From Plutella xylostella (lineage: Eukaryota; Arthropoda; Insecta; Lepidoptera; Plutellidae): a DNA stretch of 64,000 nt. Of this stretch, positions 42,060-53,911 are shown in pieces (position 1 is the stretch's first letter; the number at the start of each line of letters is the position of its first letter). Made by a program: the position numbers and the translations under genes. A model generated the notes under the pieces. It was not told where the DNA came from, did no database searches, and saw only the letters and a program-made list of their open reading frames with translations. The stretch lies in contig NC_064002.1 in assembly GCF_932276165.1 (NCBI RefSeq), positions 1,984,001-2,048,000 on the forward strand, read 5' to 3'.

Positions 42060-42750
42060 CTAAGCTGAAAGGGCTCAATTCTGAACAACTTTGGAAATTC
42101 GTAAAAAAAATATTATAGAGGGGATAAAAAGTCATTTTATAATTAAAGCTAAGTAATTCATATTATGATTAATCCTAACCTGTAGCAAATATATTAAGTA
42201 GTCATGTGGCCATTTTGTGTCTACAATACAACCTCAAATATACCTAACCGTAGCAAAGGATTTACATGTAGCCTCTATTTCCATCCATCGCGGCTTTCAG
42301 TTGCAGCTAGCTCAGCCCGACGTCTCCCAGTGTACCCCCGCCCTACTGACAAGCCCGCTATCAGAGATGAAATAAATTATTCAGAAACGTAAACAAGAAT
42401 GATGCACGTCGACGATGTATTATTTGTATTCACAACTCGTTTATTGGGGGACGTGCCCCGAATGCGAATTCAGCTGCTAAGTAAACTGTGTTATGTAATT
42501 TCAATTATGGAATTTACTTGCGAGCGTGCGTGTCGGGATTGTGGCGGAGTTACCGCTGTGACGTCATCACGTTACTGATTGTTTTCACTGGCAAACGTTG
42601 AATCAGCGCGCTTGTTGTAAACGGCTAAATTTGACGCGCTGTGGATTCCGTTTTTTTAAAAAAAAATTGTATGGGTGGAGTACTTAGTTAATTTTGAAGC
42701 AAGCAATAAGTAAGTATCATGATCTAACTATATATGATAAGGGTACGTTA

Positions 42751-45700
42751 TTACGTACCTATATATTTCGTCGCAGTCGTAGAACAGTGACGGATCTGAT
42801 TTTTTTCGATTTTCGGATTATTGCAGATTCTTCTTTAAAATTGCATTATCTACCAATACAACAAAAGTTTTTTTTAAAATCTTTTATAATAAGTGAAATA
42901 CAGAGTCGAACACTGACGGTTTTGATTTTTTCGCGTAGTACATGGGCGCTTGTGATATTCCGTCGATGTTCCGCGGTGAACCTCACCCCCCGCGACCCGC
43001 TCCCGCGCGACGGTTTGTTTGTTCTGTCAGTGTTCTATGTAGAAGCACATGGAACACGTAATGAGTACATAAAATGTTTTTTTCGCTATATTTATTATTT
43101 AAAAAGTTCTGTTTTCTAAGTATTTATTTTAAAAACCTCTCCCATGGAAGAAAGACGGTCTCTCAAATCCGTCGTTATTCTTGGGACTTAGTTTTAATAA
43201 AATGAAAGCCCTGATTTTTGCTAAAATAATTGAAAAGTTAGTTATAATTACGTACGGTGTTTAAAAAAAGTAATTTTGTTTGTTTGTTATATTTAGTGAC
43301 GGTATTTAAAATGCGACGATGTTCTATGTCCTAACTGGTCCTAACTAATGGTGTTTTGTATAAACCGACATTGTTCTATGGATAAGTGGTAGACGTGTGT
43401 AGATAACCGTCGTTATTCTTTGGGATTATTTTAAGATACGTCGCTGTTCTTTAATAATGTTGCGTATTTTCAATGGAAAATAAATAAATTTATGATTTTT
43501 GAGTACATTTCTGCTAATTTATTATGTTTCTAAAACTACCTATGTGCTGAAAAACAATGTAAAATTATGTAACTAATTTTTTTGTGGAGCCATGTTCATC
43601 ACCTCTACCGTCGGAGGCAGGTGATGAATTATGGGAGCATGGTATCATGTGAGATGTTTGGAATTATGTTTTTTCAGCGAGTTTCATGAGTTACCAAACC
43701 AGTCAGTCTCAGAATTCACATCAAACATTAAATTTATGTAATAACAGCCAGCTATCGTTAAATCAACTGCAAAGGGAAAGTCATCTGTATTGCGGGCAGT
43801 AAATAATTAAGGAAATTGGTATCATCTTATGCGTAGCTATGCAAAGATCATCTCAAACTGCTTGGCGATGATAATTTTACTTAGCTGTTTCACAATAACC
43901 AGCATTCGATTCATACTGGGGCTTTCCCTCTTTAAATAGGTGAGCCCACTTAATTCATGTATTAGTTTCAGGAAAATTTCCCCGTAAATTCTGTAATTCT
44001 AATACTTAATTCTCCATAAAAAGGGTGATAAATCAGACCTCGGAAACTATAGACCCGTTAGCTTGACATCACACATGTATTAATAATCCATAAAATTAAT
44101 TCACAATCGCATCCGTTTTCTGCTGGACTAACATCAACTACCAGAACAAGCCGGTTTCCGACCTAGTTATTCAACCACGAACCATCTACACACACTCAAC
44201 CAGATTATTGAAAAGTTCAATGAGTTTAACACACCACTTTACCTTGCATTTATTGACGATACCAAAGGTTTCGACAGTATCCACCACCAAGCAATACTTT
44301 CCGCCCTTAAACCACAAAATTCATCCAACCTAAATCGAACTCGTTGCTACTATCTACATAAACAGCTCAGCCAACGTGAGAGTGGATCAACCTGGTCCGA
44401 CGTTTCCGTTGAAAAGTGCGACATGCAAGGCGACCCCCTGTACCGATTACAAGTTGCCTCGAAGAGGTCTTCAAGAAGTTGACACAGTCCTGGGAAGACA
44501 AGGACATCAATGTTGGAAGTAAAAAATTGTCAAACCTCCATTTTGCTGACAATGTTGTCCTATTCCCCCACTCAGCGCCCGAGCTTCAACAAATGTTGCG
44601 AGAGCTTTCCACGCAAGCCTTGAAGTTGGACTAAAGATGAACCGGTCGAAGACAAAAGTCATGACCAATAGCACGAAACGTAGGGTTGAGGTAGATGGGC
44701 AGGAAATACAATATGTCAATGAGTAATTTACTTGGGCGAGATAGCGTCCTTCGACGTGGATGACGCCAAAATTAAGTGGGACTGGGCGGCGCACATCTGT
44801 TGTATGCAGCTGGATAGGTGGGGAAAAAATGCCACCGAATGCATAGCCGATAACGGCCGTCGGCACAAAGGCAGACCTAAAAGAAGATGGCGGGATGACC
44901 TAGACATGTTTAGTAGGAACTAGAATGAGGAGGCCATGGACAGGGATAGCTGGAACACCCAGGGAGAGACTCTTGCCCAGCAGTGGGTCACAATTGAGTT
45001 GGGAAACTCCGTCACATATTCTCCTCGGCCATACCTCAGAGCCTGAAGACAAAAGTCTTCTTCAACCAGTGCATCTTGCCAGTGATGACGTATGGGGCAG
45101 AAACGTGGACACGGTAGTACTGGTCCACCGACTTAAAGTCGCTCAGCGTGCTATGGAGAGAGCAATGCTGGGTTTCTCTGATGGATCATATCAGAAATGA
45201 GGGTATCCGTCTGAGGACTTAGGTTACCGACATGGCTGTCAAAATGTGCAAGCTGAAGTGGTAGTGGGCTGGCCATATCTGCCGAAGAACCGATAACCGT
45301 TGGAGTGGACGAATTCTCGGGCCACAAACAAGGACAACCTTAGGCAGGTACCCGGTATTGGCTGGATGAGGAAGGTCGAGGACAGAGTGTTGTGGCGCTC
45401 CTTGAGAGAGGCCTGTATTCAGTATTGGATGATTATTGGCTGATGATGGGACACAATAGGGTCTTAAAAAACATTTTATAAAATAATTTTTATCTTTATG
45501 ACCTAAACCAAAAATAATAAAGCGCAATCAGCACCCTCCTAAATAGGTTATTTAAAGATCCGCCTTTTAATTTTCCCATATATTCCCCAAAACAACGACG
45601 AAAAGTATAATACGCCATTAGATACGCAATGATAGTCCGTAAAAAAACGACGTATCATATAATGCGACATAGTATGATCCATAGAAAAATGACATATCTG

Positions 45701-45930
45701 ATTTTTCAGGAAACCTAGACTTATTACAGACTCATTATACAGCCTATATTGCAAAATTCCATTCGTATAATAATGTGACCAAATTTCAAATGAATTGCTT
45801 CAGCCGTTTTCATTTTATCGAACAAAACGTTGTTTAAAAACTTTAACTGGCTCTCCTGTAAAGTTGCTGTTTTGCAGATCCGTCATTGTTCTACGACTGC
45901 GACGATTTATATGTATAGGTACGTACGATC
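42751..45930. mobile_element. Inverted-repeat element with subterminal motif array
   Basis: The left end CGTCGCAGTCGTAGAACAGT (from 42769), continuing GACGGATCTG, and the right end ATCCGTCATTGTTCTACGAC, continuing TGCGACG (to 45904), are inverted repeats of about 30 bp. ACGTACCTATA-like bases extend outward on both sides. A motif close to CCGTCRNTGTTCTATGG recurs in the left 700 bp (near 42905, 42960, 43020, 43168, 43314, 43365, 43407, 43438) and, mostly inverted, near the right end (about 45590, 45645, 45690). An RTE-type pseudogene sits in the middle. No transposase is seen, so it would be non-autonomous. Confidence 0.7.
44018..45440 (+). pseudogene. RTE-type reverse-transcriptase pseudogene
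   Basis: Broken ORF2 pieces in order, in shifting frames: LGNYRPVSLTSHM (44030 on), QAGFRPSYSTTNH (44140 on), a degraded IDDTKGFDS where family members have the D.KAFDS motif, MQGDP, then FADNVVLF at about 44540 (the catalytic FADD is mutated to FADN), GRPKRRWRDDL at about 44870, RAMERAMLGFS at about 45150, and WMRKVEDRVLW near 45365, ending with TGATGATGGG. The motif set matches lepidopteran RTE elements. Stops and frameshifts make it inactive. Confidence 0.8.
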
Positions 45931-46903
45931 TTTTAACCTATTTGTACGTAAATAAATAAATATAAAAAGACCCTCCTTTTTGTAACTACAGAACCGAGGA
46001 CACTTCAAATATCTAATTTGAGCGAAAAACCTTGTTTGAACAAAATTAAAGTCTGCTAACATTTTATTCCATAGGTAGGATTTCTAAATTCGAGCTCGAA
46101 ATGGAAACTTTTCTGGCTACGTTTTTATTGGCACAGATAGCAGACTAAACTCAATTATTGGATATTGCGATTTGTAGTTTGCTGTGATTTCGGCGCTCGC
46201 ACGACACGGCTTGTCAAAAGCCGCCTTTAGTTGGCGCCAAAAACTTTCCAAGATGGCAGCCATCACGACATAGCCGTCGCAATAAACCATCACTAACTTT
46301 AATCAATAAACACGCAAAAACTGAAATTCACTGCGCCATTTTTGTATTTACCAACCGACGCTATTATTTTTCGATATTTCGTGCTGTGTGTCCAATCGTT
46401 TCATTGAACAAACAGACCGCAGTTTTAAACTTAAAAAATATAAACATATATAAAATACCTAGGTATAATATTCCTGAATAAATCGTTGAATAGTGAAACT
46501 GAAAACAGCTGCAGCTATTACATAGCTACTTAACTCTTTATAACGTGTACAGGATGTTAAATTTCAAACTGCTCGGGCAGAGAACTCTAACACTCGCGTA
46601 AAACGTAGCTCGGCAACGAACATAAGAGTATGTATACATGTAGATTGTAGGTACCTAAGGCACTTGTACTATGTGCCTACCGTCAGACACAGGACATGAA
46701 GAGCGAAATGCGTGCACCATGTAGACTAGTATGAATGTAGGACCCTTTAAACAGTTGGAGTGCCTCAACAGCATAACATGTCGGCTACATGATTCTCATT
46801 CTGGTTGTAATTTGCATAGTTACTATTTCATTTATCCAAAACACTTTTGGTGGAAGTAAAACAAATAAACAATTTAAAAGCGTCACATCCTAATCCTAAC
46901 TAA
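45931..46903. other. Unique non-coding sequence in the duplicated unit
   Basis: No gene or element boundary recognised. Confidence 0.45.
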
Positions 46904-47117
46904 TATTATAAATGCGAAAGTAACTGTGTCTGTCTGTCTATCTGTCTGTCTGTCTGTCTGTCTGTCTGTTACTCTTTCACGCCAAAACTACTGAACGGAT
47001 TTGAATGAAATTTGGTATACATACGGTCCCCTGGGAAAGAACAAAGGCTACTTTTTATTCCGGAATTCCCACGGGAAAACTTTTTAAGGCGAAGCGAAGC
47101 GCGCGGGAACAGCTATA
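46904..47117 (+). mobile_element. Lep1-type non-autonomous Helitron
   Basis: Starts TCCTAACTAATATTATAAAT, then GCGAAAGTAACTGTG, a (GTCT)n run, TTCACGCCAAAACTACTGAA, GGAATTCCCACGGGAA, and ends near GCGCGGGAACAGCTA. Same family as 26234-26462 in opposite orientation. Confidence 0.85.
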
Positions 47118-48924
47118 ATTAATAAATTAAAACTATAATGTATCTTTATTCTAATTTAATCTGCATGATATCCACTTTTAGACTTCATTATCCTAGGTAT
47201 TACAGATACTTTACAGGCACCGATCTATTGGGTCAGGGTTTTTGATAATTAACCCCAAGGGGCAGGGGGCCTTTCTCAAGCTGTAGGTCACATTAGTGGA
47301 GAATACATAAAACCACAAGGGAGCCATAGAGAAAAGATGACTCTGGACTGTGGTTTCTTTCCCCCGTTCTTCTCCTTATAAAGACATAATATGGGCTTTA
47401 CAGCTAAAAAGGGGTAGTTTGTAAGGTATAAACCATAAAAAATATTGTACGATAAATGAAAAATTTAGCCCAACGGCAACGTTCTAATGGATATGCAATG
47501 GAAACTACAAACATAGTCAAAAGGACTATTTTTTTAAGTATTTTTTTTTATTTCATACATTTGAAATAAATGTTTGGATGTTCCAGCAATTTCCTGCGCC
47601 GGTCGGACATTGTCTCCGATACGTCCGGAGACTAAACACCGCTCGGATGATTTCGATAATTTTGTTCCAAACTGCCAGCCGTCTTCCGCACGTACCAACC
47701 GTTCACTCCCCGAGTCCCTTGAACGAACAGGGCACTTCAACAAAACAGTTCTTGAGACTATGCCCTCAGAGACCACTTTCTTTGACTTTAATAATACTCA
47801 GGGGACAACCAAACAGAATGGCTTGTAGTTATTGCAAAAGTTATTGGCATTTGTTCCCGGATATAAATGTTTCCGCCATGTACAAAACTGGGACTGCACC
47901 GGCATCCTACAAAAGTTTGTTTAACATACAATTTATAACTTATTATATTAATTTTAATTCAGCTAGGTAGTTCCAGCCGCAGCTGAACTTTACCTTGTTA
48001 CATAAAGTTGTTTCAATGTTTCACTATTTCAGAGTAAGTTTGCCACTCTCTAGGCATTAGCACGGAATATTATCATTTAATTAAAGCGGCCATGTTTATG
48101 ATACACAACCGATTTAATTATTTGTTTGCCCGAATTGCCGTCTGACATGATCTCTGTCGAGGATTGTAATAAAAATACGTTCGATACAGCGAGAATTTCA
48201 TTTAAATAGAGGATTAAAATTAATTGGATTGGCTAAATAAATAAATCTTGGATGGGGGATGGAATTGAATTGTATTGGCCCAATCGAGGGGAGGCGCTTG
48301 TAAAAACAAACGGCAGTATTTATTTGTCAATTTGGTGCATTCTGGACCATGTAGGCACAAGCGCGGGTTGCTAACGAAGCAGCGTGGACCAAAAACAAAA
48401 CTGGCCCATCTGAAAAAAAAACTGAAATTCCTGCCTTAATTCTTCAGCTAATGCCGAGGTTCTGATTTGGGAGTCCAAACCACACAATGCCTTCGAATCT
48501 TTTCACCCTCAATTCACTAGCACCGACAAACAGTGCACTACAAAGCATAGAAGTTATAAGTAACATTAACTTATTTTGTGACCTATCAAGTAAGCAGTAA
48601 AGCTGTAATCATTGCCACAACACTTGAGAAAAGTGCGCGCAGAAATGCAATGCCTTCTCCAAGCAAGAACAAAACGTGTGTGCGTTCTATACAGTCATAG
48701 GAAACGAGTCCCGACGCTTGATCTCTTGAAGAATTTAGAAGTTTGGATATTTCTAAACGTGACATTTGTTTCAGAATGCCCTCGGAGCGGCCCCGTTCTC
48801 TGGCTATGCGGGAAAGCTGAGTGCGTAGTTCATTAGTGCCAGTTGCTGTCGCTACTTTTCACTTTTTAAAGTCGGCGGACTCTACGTTTAAAAAAAACAC
48901 TTTGGCAGACGTAAAAAGCTTTAT
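47118..48924. other. Unique sequence with a moderately GC-rich block
   Basis: The block near 47575-47830 has two overlapping plus-strand frames of 84 and 130 codons and a minus-strand frame of 80 codons, but no domain, splice signal or codon bias that I trust. The rest is non-coding as far as I can see. Confidence 0.35.
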
Positions 48925-49560
48925 TTTTACTCGACTGCCGAAGGAGGAGGGTAATGTTTTTCGATTGTATGTTTGTATGTATGTATTTTAGCCTAAACGG
49001 CTTGATAGATTTGATGTATGAGGTATCGTTAGAAGCGTATTGATTGCGCGATGGTTATAGGCTATATGACTTTACATTAAAATGTATATAGCGCCCTCTA
49101 GAGGACATAAAGTGATGATCGAAAAAATAATATTTTTCCAACTATGCTGTGTGTGTGGGGTATCAAATGAAAGGATTTGATTAGCACATTACAAAAATAT
49201 GCATATTGTAGGTATTTAAATAACAACACCAAAATTATTAAAATAAAAAATGTTCATAAACTAAAACCCAACTACTGACATAAAATTTCATAAGTAATAT
49301 AAAAACAACTAAAAAGTTACAAATAAAAAATATAATTATAAATAAACAAAAAACCCGACTGCACGCTAAAAAGATGAAAACAAGCCCCAATGTTAATGGA
49401 AAGTATCGCAGGCGGGGACCAACATGACCGCCACACAAGGTATTTAAGTAAGATTCAGCTAAATAGTGAACCCTCTCCTGGTCCCCGCCTGCGATACTTT
49501 CCATTAACATTGGGGCTTGTTTTCATCTGTTTAGCGTGCAGTCGGGTTTTTTGTTTATTT
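48925..49560. mobile_element. Non-autonomous element ending in a long hairpin
   Basis: Starts near TACTCGACTGCCGAAGGAGG with (TGTA)n-like text, a start type seen in dispersed lepidopteran repeats. It ends with an 80-bp inverted repeat: arms 49341-49420 and 49480-49560 (AACCCGACTGCACGCTAAA, CAAGCCCCAATGTTAATGG, CGCAGGCGGGGACC) around a ~59-bp loop. The first ~195 bp are also present in the second duplicated copy up to the window end. Confidence 0.6.
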
Positions 49561-50365
49561 ATATATTATATTTTTAACGATAAATGTACCGACAGGAAAT
49601 GATTTAAGTAGTATATACTATAGTAACTAGTAAGGCTTTGGTAAATGTGGAAATAGAGGCTCGCTATTTTGTGAAGCAACGTTCCTAGTGGGCGCAGGTA
49701 GAAGCGAACTCGATGTCCATTAGTACTGAGCATTGAAGACATGAATGAGCGTATCCCCAGTTGGAGTGCTAGTGTCACAAGAGGCCTATTCATTACCTTA
49801 CCTACCTACTTACTTATGATGATGATATATACTGATAATGGTGTTGATTATGTATACGCAAGAAATTACATTTTAGCAATCTCAAATTATAATTTTGCCA
49901 GTGGAAAGTTAAATTTACGAAAACACTCAGAGTCAATTTTAAACAAAGAATTTGACAGCTCTAAAATTAGATTGTGCCTTCATAATCGACATCAATGTAA
50001 CCCTAATTTTATTTAGAACAAGAAAACGACTGGCGGTTTCACTGTCCTTTTAGTTTAACATGAAACTAATTATGTCATCATCATAGTACTTACTCATTTA
50101 CAAAGTACAATAATCCGATAAGAAACACCGGATACCTATTCCAAACAGAATTCACACTTAAGCTCAAGTTTTTGTGTCTACTAGTGGAGAAATTCCACAA
50201 CTCTACGAGTCTCTAAGTGTATGCCATTGCTCCACTTTGGCGGCTATTAAAAACTTTTTCGTGGCCAAGAGCTGCTATAACTACATGTAGAGCTATGTTA
50301 CAAATATAAATGGTTTAATTCAACATGCTGATTTGTTGATACGTGTATTTTGTGAGTCTATGTAG
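49561..50365. other. Non-coding tract
   Basis: AT-rich; no gene or element seen. Confidence 0.45.
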
Positions 50366-50479
50366 TAAAGGGTTTTTCAATTGGCGCGGGTAGATTTTGG
50401 CGCCCCGTGGCGGCCATTTTGTAATGGTGTCAATTGTCAAATCTTTTGCTTATTATTCAGTTGCTTATGCCAAATCACC

Positions 50480-50599
50480 ATGGCAGGTTACACGATTGAA
50501 CAGCGCGTACAAATGATAAAACTTTATTATCAAAATAAGTGTTCGTTAGTGCAAACGTTGCGTGCATTTTACGGTAGACGTGGTGGCCCTTCACAGTAG
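50480..50599 (+). pseudogene. Mariner transposase, N-terminal fragment
   Basis: Starts MAGYTIEQRVQMIKLYYQNK, the first helix of the paired-like DNA-binding domain, and breaks off after 39 residues at a stop next to the deletion point. Confidence 0.8.
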
Positions 50600-50608
50600 A
50601 CTCTTTAG

Positions 50609-51007
50609 ATGATAACCAATTTTTTATGGCCCACATTAAACCATATGGACCTAGACGACATGTGGTTTCAGCAGGATGGCGCTACTTGCCACACAGCGGA
50701 CGCAACGATTGACATTCTGCATGAGCGATTTGAGACTAAGGTTATCTCTCGCAGGGGTGATGTGAATTGGCCACCAAGGTCATGCGATTTAACCCTGCTA
50801 GACTTTTTCTTGTGGGGTTTTTTGAAGTCGCAGGTCTATGCAAATAAACCACAATCCACCGATGCCCTGAAGGCGAACATAGCACATGCCATCGCTCAAA
50901 TTCAGGCGAATCTATGCGGAAAAGTCATTGAAAATTGGACCACTCGGATCCGTGCCACTGTGAGAAGCCGAGGCGGGCATTTGAATGATGTTATCTTCCA
51001 TACTTAA
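50609..51007 (+). pseudogene. Mariner transposase, C-terminal fragment
   Basis: 132 codons in the same frame as the N-terminal piece, separated by stops. It contains WFQQDGATCHT with the second catalytic Asp and NWPPRSCDLTLLDFFLWG with the third Asp 37 positions on. The usual Pro after CDLT is Leu. The first catalytic Asp lies in the deleted part, so the product cannot transpose by itself. Confidence 0.85.
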
Positions 51008-51114
51008 TGGCATATATGGGCCTTTTAAATAAATAAAAAAAATTGTTGATACCTCATATGCAGCTTGTTTAATTTCGTTTCAAAATCTACCCGCCCTTAT
51101 TGAAAAACCCTTTA

Positions 51115-52027
51115 GTAGTATACTAACATTTTAAAATAAAAACTCGCTAACACAAGCTTTACTACGAATGGAGTCAAACGATTTTTTCCCGGAAATGTAT
51201 TGCCAAATATTGAGGATTCTAATTTGATTTTTATTTCCAACGCCCATTTTGAGTTGAAGCATGATTGTAAAATTCTATATTCTTTGTATAAACTATCGTG
51301 TCGTGTCTAACTATTTAAAAAAGTGTCAGTAATCAAAATAAAAAGTGTTGATGGAAAATTTCAATTTAGTTCTTAACCGAGAAAATCTTAATTAAGGCAG
51401 TTATAATTAAATGGAGACATTGCCAGGCCGGGCGGCGTGGCATGTCCGGGGCACGTTTTCTTGTTAATGAAAAGCAACAATTACTTTCAACATAATTTTA
51501 ATTTTAGGGTTCCGTAAATTCAATCTTGGGATATCTGTATGTTAGAGGGCTTTTATGTATTTTAATTAAAAAAAAATTGTAAGTCGTGAAGAAGTCATTC
51601 AGGTCATCGCGCGAATTTCACCTTATTTTGTTTTTCAAATGTTTGTTAGAAGTCACTTAACTTAACGGTACAACAAACAAAATCAACAACTTCAGGAAAT
51701 CGTTACAATGGTTCTAGCGAGCATTTTAGCCCAAAAAATGTTTTTGGCTTTCTACCACCATTACATACATAGTTTTTCCGAGAACAATAAGAACTTAGGT
51801 ATTTCACGGAGCACGCAATAACTGAATACTTACTGCAAATACGTAAAAAAATCAGGTCAAAACCCCCATCGACAATGTGGTTAGTGTAACGATTCATGAT
51901 TTGCTCTTTTTAGCCGCAATAAGCCTGCCAGGCTTCCGCGACACGATTCCAACATGAAAACTTTTTTTTATATAATTTCACTAATCTAATAATTCCACTT
52001 ACCCGACTACTTCTACACACATCAAAA
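51115..52027. other. Non-coding tract
   Basis: No gene or element recognised. Confidence 0.45.
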
Positions 52028-52150
52028 TACGGCTCGCGACCTATCACGTGAGTACTAATGTACTCACGTGATAGGCGGGTGACTCGCTTGCGAGCCACCT
52101 CTGACTACCCGTTCGCAGATTACAGTCGTGAGCATATGCATATACCTATG
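52028..52150 (+). mobile_element. SINE 3' fragment (family of 28441-28800)
   Basis: Shares GACCTATCACGTGAGTAC, GAGCCACCTCTGACTA and CAGATTACAGTCGTGAG with the 28.4-kb SINE. A local perfect palindrome, CCTATCACGTGAGTAC-TAAT-GTACTCACGTGATAGG, has formed inside it. Confidence 0.8.
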
Positions 52151-52695
52151 TATGCATTCTTATACTTTCTGTGGCATTGAATTAATTTTTTTCATTGGGT
52201 CTAGTTGGGTTATTCTTGGCTAGTGCCCCAATGCGTTTCATTCTCTAAGAAAAAACATCATGCAATCTAATATTAAGTTCTGAGTAGGTACCTACTATAC
52301 TGAAACGGTAGCGAATACAGCACGTTCACTAAAACAAACACACACACTAATAATTGGCGCACAAAATATTGTATCAAAATCGGGCAAGAATGTATTTCCC
52401 CGATGGTACCTACTACCTACTCTCCAATGAAAATACAAAAGCTAAACACCACCAAATGACAATAGTCCGAGTGGCCCAATAGCAGACAAGTTCAGTATTC
52501 TCCATTGAATAGTACAAAGCTCAGAGTCGGGAACAAGTTGGGAAATTGGATTGTATCCCACGGGACAGGCGGCGGCGTCTGCCGGCGGTACCTACTTAAT
52601 TATGTCGTCTAGCTGCATACTGCTACACGGACTCAACTATGATTTCGTTTTATTGGGATTTAAATACTGTTTTTGGATGTGGGTAGTTTTGGCGT

Positions 52696-53012
52696 GAGCC
52701 GTGGCGGAACGGATAAGTAACGTCTCGAATCGGGTCTCGGCTGAGGCTGTGGTTTCGAATTCTACCAATGAATTCTTGTGAAATAAAGAATTTAAGTAAG
52801 TACAATTTACGATGTACTCTTACGGTGAAAGAAAACATCGTGAGGAATCCTGCACATCTAGATTCTAGATGTGTACCTACCATAAGTGCATTTTACTTAT
52901 CAAAGAAAAAAAAGGCTATACGGCTCACAAACCTACTATCACGTGAATACAAAATATACAATGAAAAGCGGTTGAATCGCTTGCGATACTGTATATATAT
53001 ATACCTATACAT
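52696..53012 (+). mobile_element. tRNA-derived SINE (family of 28441-28800)
   Basis: Head with TGGCGGAACGGATAAG and GGTTTCGAATTCTACC, body with GTACTCTTACGGTGAAAGAA, ACATCGTGAGG, CTATCACGTGAATAC, and a (TA)n end near 52992-53002. More diverged than the 28.4-kb copy. Confidence 0.75.
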
Positions 53013-53688
53013 AATAAATACTTACGTAGGTAATCCACAGAGAAGATTTTTTAATGAATTTCTACATTTACCCATATTTTTTGAGCTCCTTTATTCAGAA
53101 CCTAATCATTGGAGATGCATTGGAGCGAGCAGAACAAGCCTAATACCGTACTTACATAAAATTTAAGTTATGAAAAGTCACGTCTCGAAGGTAAGGAAAT
53201 GTTACTGATAGAAAATGCTTGTTTTGTTTCAGGTCACGATCCTGCCGCTGTTGACAAAAATATGTTAAATAAAAAAGTACTCAAGCACAAACTGTTTATA
53301 ATAGAATACACTTTTTTGCACCATGAAATGAAATATAAGAAAATGTAATCTTTTAAATAAAATATAATACCTACAAAAAGGCGGCCTTATTGCTTAAAGC
53401 AATCTCTAACATACATCCTTTGGTTGGAAGAGACAATTTTAACATAATTTATGGGAATTGATGTGCAAGGTATATACCCATAAAGTAACGAGTACTATTC
53501 TTGTTATTCTATGATATTTCTTAAACAGTAGGTGTACTGTTTAACACACTCACCAATGAAAAAGTTCCATTTACAAACACATGACACATGAAAGACTCCA
53601 ATTTATTCAAACATTTCATTTGAATCTGATAAAAAGTATCGCGAGTACAAGGAACATAATATTTCTCTATGCGCGAGTGTATCTATGT
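53013..53688. other. Non-coding tract
   Basis: No gene seen. CCAATGAAAAAGTTCCATTT near 53551 resembles one end of the MITE at 14516-14748, a possible lone end. Confidence 0.4.
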
Positions 53689-53911
53689 CTGTATAGTGCC
53701 ACAAACTTATCTGTTCCGGTGGCAGCTCACGCAAATGTGTAATATTTCTTCATTCTATTAGATTTTAAGTTTGCCAGTAGTTGTAATTCGCTCTTGTGGT
53801 TTCAATAAACCCATCTAATCTATATCAATATATAATTCATTAGTAAATAATGAGATATGGATCAATTTAGTTCGCTCTCACCGGAACAGATAAGTTTGTC
53901 GCACTATACAG
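53689..53911. mobile_element. MITE with CTGTATAGTGCCACAAACTT ends
   Basis: 223 bp; the left 33 bp (CTGTATAGTGCCACAAACTT ATCTGTTCCGGTG) are almost perfectly inverted at the right end (CACCGGAACAGATAAGTTTG, then TCGCACTATACAG). Confidence 0.85.

Larger units (their letters stand above)
50368..51112 (+). mobile_element. Internally deleted mariner-like transposon
   Basis: 745 bp between TA dinucleotides (50366-50367, 51113-51114). Left end AAGGGTTTTTCAATTGGCGC and right end CGCCCTTATTGAAAAACCCTT are inverted. Full-length relatives are about 1.3 kb, so roughly half the transposase gene is missing from the centre. Confidence 0.9.

Noticed and set aside
42694..43119. 141-codon plus-strand frame, repeated at 57575
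   Set aside because: It crosses the terminal inverted repeat and motif array of a transposable element and has no domain; the repetition is due to the large duplication.
47534..47970. Three overlapping open frames (80, 84 and 130 codons) in a GC-richer block
   Set aside because: They overlap on both strands, have no recognisable domain and are seen again only because the block is duplicated. Coding function not supported.
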